This document shows, one piece after another, positions 1-4,862 of a stretch of DNA of 7,464 bases. The notes under the pieces are model-generated. The model was not told the DNA's origin, did not search any database, and saw only the letters and a program-made list of their open reading frames with translations. Numbering within the stretch: the stretch's first letter is position 1; each line of letters starts with the position of its first letter. Both the position numbers and the translations under genes were made by a program. Source of the stretch: JADLGL01 sp964611195 (GTDB taxonomy: Bacteria > Pseudomonadota > Alphaproteobacteria > Rhizobiales > Kaistiaceae); the NCBI GenBank assembly GCA_964611195.1, contig CAZSXA010000115.1, positions 1-7,464 of the forward strand, read 5' to 3'.

Positions 1-196
1 CGGCTACAGGGAGGACCATCCCTTCCGTCGGCGCAATCACGTCGCTGACGCCGACATAAAGGTGTCGGTCGGGATGGACCGAGGGCGGGCAGTCGACCGG
101 CGTGCCGACATTGACCAGCGACAGGACGTGGCTCGCGTCGGCGACCGTCACCGTCTCACGCAGTCGCGTCAGGGAGCAGACATGGATGGTCGGCAT
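1..196 (-). CDS. Tyrosine phosphatase family protein, N-terminal part (cut by window edge)
   Basis: The minus strand reads 65 codons from an ATG at 196-194 with no stop before the left edge, starting MPTIHVCSLTRLRETV and continuing with SLVNVGTPVDCPPSVHP and GVSDVIAPTEGMVLP. The pattern (short beta strand, Ser/Thr-rich helix, LVNVG strand, then a D-x-I-x-P-x-EG turn) resembles the N-terminus of the small rhizobial proteins annotated as tyrosine phosphatase family protein. The diagnostic P-loop (HCxxGxSRS) would lie to the left of the window, so catalytic competence cannot be judged. The start lies 5 bp after the stop of the HD hydrolase gene and only a weak ribosome site is visible, so it is probably read as the third gene of that operon, perhaps by reinitiation. 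Family call is from remembered resemblance; substrate unknown. Confidence 0.75.
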   Translation of the reverse strand, partial: MPTIHVCSLTRLRETVTVADASHVLSLVNVGTPVDCPPSVHPDRHLYVGVSDVIAPTEGMVLPVA

Positions 197-201
197 CTCG
201 G

Positions 202-837
202 CTAGCTGCCCTGCGCGGCCGCCGCCGCAAGCGCGGCGAAGCGTTCGTTGAACTCGCGTTCGGCTCGGGCGGTCGGCCACGGGTCGAGATCGAAGGTGTC
301 GGCCGCGACTTTCGGCCGTCCGAAGAAGCGAAGTGCCTCGCTGTTCTCGAAACCGGCAAGACGCGTCGCCTCATGGAACGCCGCGATCTGGTCGGCCTGC
401 TTGATCGCCGCCGCAGCAGAATCGGAAAGCCGGTCGGGGAGCCCGAAGCGCCGGCGGATCGCCAGCGACAGTCGGTCCTCGACTTCGCGATACTCGCCGC
501 CGATCACGGCCTTGAACGGCGAAATCATGTCGCCGATCACATACTCCGCAGCATCGTGGAGGAGCGCAGCGAACAGCGTCCGCGCCGGCGAGCCCTGGCT
601 GATCGCCCGGCAGATATCGACGACGACGATCGAATGCTGGGCGACCGAGAAGGGGTGCTCGCCGACCGTCTGGCCGTTCCATCGCGCGACACGTGCCAGT
701 CCGTGCGCGATGTCCTCCATCTCGATGTCGAGTGGCGAGGGGTCGAGGAGATCGAGCCGCCGCCCGGACAGCATGCGCTGCCAGACGCGTGGGCGCTCGG
801 CGGCTTCAGGCTTTACCCGTGCGGATGGCCCGCTCAC
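202..837 (-). CDS. HD-domain family hydrolase (YfbR-like phosphohydrolase)
   Basis: Predicted 211-aa cytoplasmic metal-dependent phosphohydrolase of the HD superfamily. Metal ligands are in the expected order: His68 (SVAQHS), the His94-Asp95 doublet (LLHDAAEYVIGD), and Asp149 (IKQADQ). The stretch ISPFK after the HD doublet is typical of relatives of 5'-nucleotidase YfbR (COG1896). The start chosen is GTG at 837-835: it overlaps the TGA of the upstream ygfZ-like gene (GTGA), sits right behind a GGAGGCGGAGG ribosome site, and gives the expected short tail before RVWQRMLSGRRLDLLDPSPLD. A longer frame to 876 exists but only adds low-complexity Gly residues. It is the middle gene of a three-gene operon and its translation is probably coupled to ygfZ. 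A nucleotide substrate is the best guess from the family; nothing in the sequence fixes it. Confidence 0.88.
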   Translation of the reverse strand: MSGPSARVKPEAAERPRVWQRMLSGRRLDLLDPSPLDIEMEDIAHGLARVARWNGQTVGEHPFSVAQHSIVVVDICRAISQGSPARTLFAALLHDAAEYVIGDMISPFKAVIGGEYREVEDRLSLAIRRRFGLPDRLSDSAAAAIKQADQIAAFHEATRLAGFENSEALRFFGRPKVAADTFDLDPWPTARAEREFNERFAALAAAAAQGS

Positions 838-1703
838 GCCTCCGCCTCCGGCTCGTCCAAGGTGAAGTCGGCCCATGCCGGGACTAAGGCTTCGATGGTC
901 ACGTTTCCGGCCGTGAGCGGTGTCCCCCCAGCCCGCGCTCGCGCGACGCGATCGACGCGCACCAGCGCCAGCCCATTCCGTCCGGCAACAGAGCCGATCG
1001 TCCCGACCGTCTGGTCCTCGGCGGCGATGTCGGCACCGCTGGTCAGCGGCTCCGACCCTGTCACGTGAACGATCCGCCGACGGGCGCTGCCGCGATGCTC
1101 CATCCGAGAGACCACCTCCTGGCCGACATAGCAGCCCTTGGCGAAGTCGACCCCGGCGAACTGGTCCATATTGACGTCGTGCGGAAACACCTCGCCAAGC
1201 GTGAAATCCGACCCGGCTTCCGCGATCCCGTGAGCGATACGGTGGCGATGATAGTCGGCCGGCTCCAACGACTCACCCGCGGCAATCTGGTCGCCGCGGC
1301 CGACGATGGCTCTGTAGCCGAGCGCGCCGAGGCGCGGGTCGGGCGATGCGATCGCACGAGGTGGCGGGACAGCGTCGGCGCCCCAGCCGACGACGATCTC
1401 GCGTTTCTCCGACTCGTCCTCGATCTCGACCGATGTGCGCAGGCGGTAGAAGGCGAGCCGCTGGGCGAGACCGGGCGCCTGTTCTGCCGGAACATCGAAC
1501 AGGAAACCGTCATCGGACCGGTGAATCACGAAATCGAAGAGCACCTTCCCCTGCGGCGTCAGCAGCGCACCGTACCCCGCCTGGCCCGGAACGATGTCAT
1601 CGACATCGTTGGTCAACAGGTTCTGCAGGAATGCGCCTGATTCCGCCCCGCGAACCGCGATCACGCCGCGATCCGGCAGCCGTGTCCAGAACGCCTCGGC
1701 CAT
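834..1703 (-). CDS. ygfZ: YgfZ/GcvT-domain folate-binding protein (Fe-S cluster maintenance)
   Basis: Predicted 289-aa protein of the YgfZ/IBA57 family, tetrahydrofolate-binding relatives of the glycine-cleavage T protein that help assemble or repair certain Fe-S enzymes. The diagnostic motif KGCYVGQE is at about residues 189-196 (Cys191 is the family's key cysteine), followed by VSRMEHRG. The N-terminal part carries the typical FLQNLLTNDVDD and GYGALLTPQGKVLFDF segments. The ATG at 1703-1701 was chosen because it begins right before the conserved WTRLPDRGVIAVRG strand and has GGAG about 6 bp upstream. The frame stays open to 1835, but those extra 44 residues run back across the divergent dihydroorotase start and look non-coding. 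First gene of the minus operon; its stop overlaps the next start by 4 bp. Family call is strong; the Fe-S role is family knowledge. Confidence 0.92.
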   Translation of the reverse strand: MAEAFWTRLPDRGVIAVRGAESGAFLQNLLTNDVDDIVPGQAGYGALLTPQGKVLFDFVIHRSDDGFLFDVPAEQAPGLAQRLAFYRLRTSVEIEDESEKREIVVGWGADAVPPPRAIASPDPRLGALGYRAIVGRGDQIAAGESLEPADYHRHRIAHGIAEAGSDFTLGEVFPHDVNMDQFAGVDFAKGCYVGQEVVSRMEHRGSARRRIVHVTGSEPLTSGADIAAEDQTVGTIGSVAGRNGLALVRVDRVARARAGGTPLTAGNVTIEALVPAWADFTLDEPEAEA

Positions 1704-1788
1704 CCCGGTCTCCAACCATTGTTCGCTTGCGCCGCTGGGTCTGGTACCTAAGTCCGGTTCGATGGCGCTGCAAGGCGGGAGGATTCCC
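1704..1788. promoter_or_regulatory. Divergent intergenic region between ygfZ and the dihydroorotase gene
   Basis: This 85-bp gap must hold the promoters of both divergent genes if the two starts are right. No convincing -35/-10 pair could be picked out by eye on either strand. The only clear elements are the two ribosome sites at its edges: GGAG before ygfZ (minus) and GGGAGG before the dihydroorotase (plus). Confidence 0.4.
1777..1782 (+). promoter_or_regulatory. Ribosome binding site that favours a TTG start
   Basis: GGGAGG lies 6 bp before the TTG at 1789-1791, the best ribosome site near the dihydroorotase start. The alternative in-frame ATG at 1762 lies upstream of this site, has no comparable one of its own, and would add nine residues (MALQGGRIP) not expected before the first beta strand of the family. 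Confidence 0.65.
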
Positions 1789-3120
1789 TTGCCCGAGACC
1801 TTTGACCTTGTTCTCGCCGGCGGCACGGTCGTCAATCATGACGGTGTCGGTGTCCGCGATATCGGGGTACGTGAGGGCCGCATTGTTCGGATCGGCTCCA
1901 TTTCCTCCGATGCGGGTGAGCGGATCGACTGCCGCGGCCTCCATGTTCTGCCGGGCGTGATCGACTCGCAGGTGCATTTCCGCGAGCCCGGCCTCGAGCA
2001 CAAGGAGGATCTCGAATCGGGGTCGCGTTCCGCCGTGATGGGCGGCGTCACCGGCGTCTTCGAGATGCCCAACACGAAGCCGCCGACGACGACCGCCGAG
2101 GCGCTTGAGGACAAGCTCCGCCGCGCCGCGGGCCGCATGCATTGCGATCATGCCTTCTGGGTCGGCGGCACCCATGACAACGCCGACGATCTGCCCGAGC
2201 TCGAGAGGCAGCCGGGAGCCGCCGGCGTGAAGGTGTTCATGGGCTCGTCGACCGGCGATCTTCTGGTCGATGACGATCCGGGCGTCACCGCGATTCTGTC
2301 GCGCATCTCACGCCGTGCCGCGTTTCACTCCGAGGATGAGCCGCGGCTCGTCGAGCGTGCCGAGCTGAGAGTCGAGGGCGATCCGTCGTCGCATCCTGTT
2401 TGGCGTGATGTGGAGACAGCCCTTCGCTGCACCAGGCGCCTGGTGGCGATCGCCCGCCGGACCGGCGCGCAGATCCACGTCCTCCACATCTCGACTGCCG
2501 AAGAGATCGAGTACCTCGCCGGCTGCAAGGATGTCGCCACGGCCGAATTGCTGCCCCATCATCTGACGCTTACGGACGCCGACTATGAGCGGCTCGGGAC
2601 GCTGGTTCAGATGAACCCACCCGTCCGCGAGGCGCGTCACCGCGAGCGGCTTTGGCAAGGCCTGGCCGAAGGAGTCGCCGACGTCCTCGGCTCCGACCAC
2701 GCTCCGCACACGCTGGAGGAAAAGGCGAAGCCCTATCCGCAGTCGCCGTCGGGGATGACCGGCGTCCAGACGCTGGTGCCGATCATGCTCGATCATGTCG
2801 CGGCTGGACGGCTCTCGATCGAGCGCTTTGTCGACATGACGTCGGCCGGGCCGCAGCGGCTCTTCGGCATCGTCGGCAAGGGGCGGATTGCGGTCGGTTA
2901 TGACGCCGACTTCACGATCGTCGATCTCAAGCGGACGGAGACGATCCGCAACGATTGGGTCGCCGCCAAGCCCGGCTGGACGCCTTATGATGGCAAGGAA
3001 GTGACCGGCTGGCCGGTCGGCACGATCATCCGCGGCCGCCGCGTGATGTGGGAGAACGAGCTGACCGCGCCGTCGCTCGGCGAGCCGATCCGCTTCGCCG
3101 CGGGCCGGGCTCGCGGCTAG
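1789..3120 (+). CDS. pyrC: Dihydroorotase-type amidohydrolase (variant metal site)
   Basis: Predicted 443-aa cytoplasmic amidohydrolase resembling alphaproteobacterial class I dihydroorotases, which interconvert carbamoyl-aspartate and dihydroorotate in pyrimidine synthesis. Seen: an N-terminal beta-strand segment (FDLVLAGGTVVNHDG), DSQVHFREPG at 59-68, GVKVFMGSS with Lys148 (the position where a carboxylated lysine could bridge metals), His180 (AFHSED), His230 and His233 (IHVLHIS), NPPVR for substrate binding, and Asp303-His304 (GSDHAPHT). The first histidine of the usual HxH pair is Gln61, a change I associate with a rhizobial subgroup annotated as dihydroorotase. Such a site may be impaired or act in partnership with PyrB, so the pyrC symbol is provisional. 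Start is TTG 1789 (see ribosome site); ATG 1762 is the alternative. The stop is 2 bp from the convergent neighbour's stop. Confidence 0.88.
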   Translation: MPETFDLVLAGGTVVNHDGVGVRDIGVREGRIVRIGSISSDAGERIDCRGLHVLPGVIDSQVHFREPGLEHKEDLESGSRSAVMGGVTGVFEMPNTKPPTTTAEALEDKLRRAAGRMHCDHAFWVGGTHDNADDLPELERQPGAAGVKVFMGSSTGDLLVDDDPGVTAILSRISRRAAFHSEDEPRLVERAELRVEGDPSSHPVWRDVETALRCTRRLVAIARRTGAQIHVLHISTAEEIEYLAGCKDVATAELLPHHLTLTDADYERLGTLVQMNPPVREARHRERLWQGLAEGVADVLGSDHAPHTLEEKAKPYPQSPSGMTGVQTLVPIMLDHVAAGRLSIERFVDMTSAGPQRLFGIVGKGRIAVGYDADFTIVDLKRTETIRNDWVAAKPGWTPYDGKEVTGWPVGTIIRGRRVMWENELTAPSLGEPIRFAAGRARG

Positions 3121-3122
3121 AG

Positions 3123-3383
3123 CTACTGCAGCGTCGTTTGCGCCAGCGTGAATTCGCGGTTGCGGATCCTGTCCTGCAGCGTTGCGGCGAGGTCGGCAAC
3201 GGCGTCCTCGCCATAGCTCGCAACGAGGTCGGACAACGCCGCGAACAGCGCTGCATGCGCGAGGATATCGCTGTCGACGCCTTCGGCGACGGCGTCACCC
3301 CAGGCCTGCGTCAGGTAGGTGAGGGCGACCCGCTTCTGTTCGGAGATCGCGTCCAGGCTTTCGCCGTCTAAGGGATCGGGCAT
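3123..3383 (-). CDS. Small hypothetical protein, 86 aa
   Basis: Not recognised as a named family. The 86-aa product is cytoplasmic by appearance: no signal peptide, no membrane segment, no cysteine, mostly amphipathic helix (about residues 8-35 and 38-72), acidic overall, and ends in RIRNREFTLAQTTLQ. The single-domain helical look and the phrase ALFAALSDLVASYGEDAVADLAATLQDRI resemble small conserved rhizobial hypotheticals. The ATG at 3383 has GGAG 5 bp upstream, which supports real translation. It converges on the dihydroorotase gene with only 2 bp between stops, so no terminator separates them. A TTAA-N7-TTAA box lies about 118 bp upstream of its start, so CtrA-type cell-cycle control is possible. 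Function unknown. Confidence 0.75.
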   Translation of the reverse strand: MPDPLDGESLDAISEQKRVALTYLTQAWGDAVAEGVDSDILAHAALFAALSDLVASYGEDAVADLAATLQDRIRNREFTLAQTTLQ

Positions 3384-3511
3384 GGGGGCTCCGCTTGGCG
3401 ATCGAATCGAATGTCACGCTCAGCGTAACAGAATCAGTTTTGCCGGCCAGCGATTGGTGAAAGCCCGGTTAACAGAAAGCTAAGGTTTCGAGCGATCTCG
3501 TTAACCGCCCG
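3384..3511 (-). promoter_or_regulatory. Intergenic region with putative promoter of the 86-aa gene
   Basis: This 128-bp gap is visibly AT-richer than its flanks. It holds two GANTC (CcrM methylation type) sites, near 3404 and 3431, and a GGTTAAC motif at 3467-3473. The TTAA-N7-TTAA box straddles its upstream edge. No confident -10/-35 pair could be picked. The gene upstream, TIGR02301, ends inside the box. Confidence 0.45.
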
Positions 3512-3515
3512 TTAA
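3501..3515. promoter_or_regulatory. TTAA-N7-TTAA box (CtrA-type binding site candidate)
   Basis: TTAA-CCGCCCG-TTAA matches the consensus of the alphaproteobacterial cell-cycle regulator CtrA exactly, and both halves extend to GTTAACCG. A further isolated GGTTAAC half-site lies at 3467-3473. The box overlaps the stop codon of the TIGR02301 gene and lies about 118 bp upstream of the 86-aa gene on the minus strand, so that gene is the likely target. Binding is inferred from the motif only. Confidence 0.5.
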
Positions 3516-3910
3516 CCGTTCGGATCGACCGGCGCATCGGGTGAGCCGAACTGCTGCGCGATCTCCTCCGCTAGAATGGCGCCGCGCTGGCGATAGCGCG
3601 ATATCGCCTCGATTGCCGCTGGCGTGCAGTCCCTGTAGATCGCGGCGAAGCTCGTATAGCCAAGATTGTAGCGGTCGGCGACGCGCATGCGCCAGGCCTC
3701 GGTTCCCTCTGCGGCCGCGATCAGCGCCGCCATCTCCGCCCGCCAGGGCTGCTCCTCTTCGGCGCAGAGCTCGGTCAGGAACTGTAGCGACCCCATGATC
3801 TCGGCAAGGCGCTCCAGTTCCGATGCGAAGGGCGGCGTCGCGTGGCTGTGTGAGGGGAGGGTGATGGCCAGCGCGCATGCAAGGACGCACCGGCGCGGCG
3901 TCCGGATCAT
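3512..3910 (-). CDS. TIGR02301 family secreted protein
   Basis: The 132-aa product has a signal peptide (charged MIRTPRRC, hydrophobic VLACALAITLP, likely cleavage after HSHA at residue 24), so it should be exported to the periplasm. The mature part, FASELERLAEIMGSLQFLTELC...WRAEMAALI...YNLGYTSFAAIYRDCTPAA...ISRYRQRGAILAEEIA, matches what I remember of TIGR02301, a rhizobial family of unknown function. Two cysteines (C49, C95) are in positions that could form a disulfide. Its ATG at 3910-3908 overlaps the TGA of the upstream NUDIX gene (ATGA), which implies translational coupling and a shared operon. The stop codon falls inside the TTAA-N7-TTAA box. Family call is fairly sure; no biochemical role can be given. 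Confidence 0.82.
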   Translation of the reverse strand: MIRTPRRCVLACALAITLPSHSHATPPFASELERLAEIMGSLQFLTELCAEEEQPWRAEMAALIAAAEGTEAWRMRVADRYNLGYTSFAAIYRDCTPAAIEAISRYRQRGAILAEEIAQQFGSPDAPVDPNG

Positions 3911-4323
3911 CGTGGCTGGGAGCGGGCGATCGCGTCGCGGCTTTGCTGCGTGATGTCGAGCGCATCGAGCTCAGCGGCCGGCACCCAGCGAACGGCCGCG
4001 GCATCGTCGCCGGCGACCGCTTCGCCGGACTGGTAGGTGCCGGCGAAAGCCATCACCACGAAATGGGCTGGTTCCGGCTGATCGACGACGATCTCGAAGA
4101 TTCCCACCGGGTTGCCGATAGTCGCCTCGATGCCGGTCTCCTCGCGGAGTTCGCGACGGGCGGCCTCGATCAAGCGCTCGCCAAAGGCAAGGTGGCCTCC
4201 GGGAAGGCTCCATTTGCCTTTGTAGGGGCCGGACTTCGGCTGGACCAGCAGAACACTGCCGTCGCGCCAGAGAGCAACGCTGGCACCGATACGCGGAATG
4301 CGAGTTGCGGTAGGGGCATCCAT
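3907..4323 (-). CDS. NUDIX hydrolase
   Basis: Predicted 138-aa cytoplasmic pyrophosphohydrolase. A full Nudix box GX5EX7REUXEEXGU is present at residues 43-65 (G43, E49, then RELREETGI), preceded by the beta strands RIGASVALWRDGSVLLVQ and by GKWSLPGG. Length and the PGGHLAFGE start are like small ADP-ribose / MutT-like members, but the substrate cannot be read from the sequence. The ATG at 4323 was chosen because the conserved fold starts 11 residues later; the frame is open to 4542, but that Arg-rich extension overlaps another minus-strand ORF and looks non-coding. No strong ribosome site is visible before this ATG. Its stop overlaps the start of the TIGR02301 gene by 4 bp, so the two are coupled. 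Confidence 0.9.
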   Translation of the reverse strand: MDAPTATRIPRIGASVALWRDGSVLLVQPKSGPYKGKWSLPGGHLAFGERLIEAARRELREETGIEATIGNPVGIFEIVVDQPEPAHFVVMAFAGTYQSGEAVAGDDAAAVRWVPAAELDALDITQQSRDAIARSQPR

Positions 4324-4368
4324 CGGGCGCAAGGAATACCAACGCACCACGGAAGAAGAAAGGCGAAC

Positions 4369-4398
4369 CGGCCTGCCGCAGGCTCGGAGGTCCGAGCC
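4369..4398 (-). other. Two overlapping hairpins between the small ORF and the NUDIX gene
   Basis: GGCTCGG-AGGT-CCGAGCC (4381-4398) is a perfect 7-bp stem with a 4-base loop. It overlaps GCCTG-CCG-CAGGC (4371-4383), so the two can only form as alternatives. On the minus strand they lie just after the small ORF stop, but no T-run follows directly. Intrinsic termination is therefore doubtful; attenuation or mRNA processing is possible. Confidence 0.35.
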
Positions 4399-4411
4399 GC
4401 GTCGGCCTCGC

Positions 4412-4558
4412 CTAGTCGCTGCGTTCGGCCTCGGCCTCCGGCTGCAGGGCAGCCAGCAGTTCGGAGTTGCCGAGCGCGCGGTATTGCGCCTCGAGCGCTT
4501 GCTCCCTTTCGAGTTCCTCGCGGGAGCGGAACGGTCGGTCAATCGGATCTTTCAGCAT
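4412..4558 (-). CDS. Putative 48-aa hypothetical protein
   Basis: An intact minus-strand frame from ATG 4558-4556 to TAG 4414-4412 encodes a charged, helix-prone 48-aa peptide beginning MLKDPIDRPFRSREELERE and ending EAEAERSD. Support: codon third positions are mostly G/C (roughly three quarters), the composition is soluble and protein-like, and it sits in line before the NUDIX and TIGR02301 genes as a possible first gene of that operon. The only available start is this ATG, since an in-frame TAA lies 18 bp upstream. Against: no clear Shine-Dalgarno sequence, and it is very short. No signal peptide, membrane segment or cysteine. Not recognised as a family member; function unknown. Confidence 0.5.
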   Translation of the reverse strand: MLKDPIDRPFRSREELEREQALEAQYRALGNSELLAALQPEAEAERSD

Positions 4559-4580
4559 CGGTCTGGGTTCTGGTTAGGAT

Positions 4581-4612
4581 ACGCGAAGGCAACACGCTGC
4601 CTCTGTCCGCGT
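4581..4612. other. Stem-loop in presumed leader of the NUDIX operon
   Basis: AGGCA (4587-4591) pairs with TGCCT (4598-4602) around a 6-base loop. An outer ACGCG / CGCGT pair (4581-4585 with 4608-4612) closes it with small bulges. It lies 23-54 bp upstream of the small ORF start on the minus strand. Function unknown. Confidence 0.35.
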
Positions 4613-4654
4613 TGGTACAATACGAATCATCTGTGAATCAAGTATTGCGCCAAC
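4611..4654. other. Extended inverted repeat enclosing two GANTC sites
   Basis: GTTGG-TA-CAATAC (4611-4623) is the inverse of GTATTG-CG-CCAAC (4642-4654): 11 paired bases with one 2-base internal mismatch. The 18-base loop holds a direct repeat of GAATCA, placing two GANTC sites at 4624-4628 and 4635-4639, 11 bp apart. The AT content is higher than in the surroundings. It lies upstream of the small ORF/NUDIX genes and could be an operator, a methylation-sensitive promoter part, or an RNA stem-loop. Confidence 0.45.
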
Positions 4655-4715
4655 TTCGGAATGTGTCTGCCACAAGCGCATGATTTCAGCACTGGTTTCG
4701 GCTGAGCATAAGGCG

Positions 4716-4738
4716 AAAACACCCCGACTCGGGGCGCT
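4716..4738 (-). terminator. Intrinsic terminator candidate, minus strand
   Basis: CCCCG-ACT-CGGGG (4722-4734) forms a tight 5-bp G/C stem, extended by wobble pairs. On the minus strand it is followed by TGTTTTCGCC, a short T-run. It would end transcription from the collagen-like gene as a second, downstream terminator. Confidence 0.55.
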
Positions 4739-4770
4739 GCTCCGATCTCATCCTTGAGAACCACACTGAA

Positions 4771-4804
4771 GCGTTCAACGGCGCGCCGTCAACGCCTATT
4801 GACG
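4771..4804. repeat. Palindrome cluster downstream of the collagen-like gene
   Basis: ACGGCGCGCCGT (4778-4789) is a perfect 12-bp palindrome flanked by GCGTT and AACGC, so the dyad extends over 25 bp with a one-base asymmetry. It overlaps CGTCAA-CGCCTA-TTGACG (4787-4804), a perfect 6-bp stem. Both lie between the two terminator hairpins. This could be a REP-like extragenic element or a protein-binding dyad. Confidence 0.4.
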
Positions 4805-4809
4805 ACGAA

Positions 4810-4849
4810 GCCGCCCGGAATCCGACGCTAGGTCGCGAGTCCGGGCGGC
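4810..4849 (-). terminator. Terminator hairpin of the collagen-like gene
   Basis: GCCGCCCGGA (4810-4819) pairs perfectly with TCCGGGCGGC (4840-4849), a 10-bp G/C-rich stem; the 20-base loop holds a smaller CGAC/GTCG pairing. It begins 14 bp after the minus-strand stop codon. The following minus-strand bases (TTCGTCGTCAATAGG) are only moderately T-rich, so efficiency is uncertain. Confidence 0.6.
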
Positions 4850-4862
4850 TGCGATCTTGCCG

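Larger units (their letters stand above)
4559..4862. other. Non-coding gap of about 300 bp between the small ORF and the collagen-like gene
   Basis: No credible gene on either strand and no tRNA-like fold was seen. The left half (4559-4715) is the presumed 5' region of the NUDIX operon and holds two stem-loops and a GANTC pair. The right half (4716-4862) is the 3' end of the collagen-like gene and holds two terminator-like hairpins and a cluster of palindromes. These are listed separately. Confidence 0.6.

Noticed and set aside
1065..1640. Plus-strand open frame opposite ygfZ
   Set aside because: Shadow of a strongly supported family member (KGCYVGQE on the minus strand); no homology recognised.
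4324..4542. N-terminal extension of the NUDIX frame
   Set aside because: Arg/Ser-rich, no structural sense before the first beta strand, and overlaps the better small ORF at 4412-4558.
4559..4862. Possible tRNA or other known structured RNA in the gap
   Set aside because: No T-arm GGTTCGAATCC-like segment, acceptor pairing or anticodon arm could be found; only simple hairpins.
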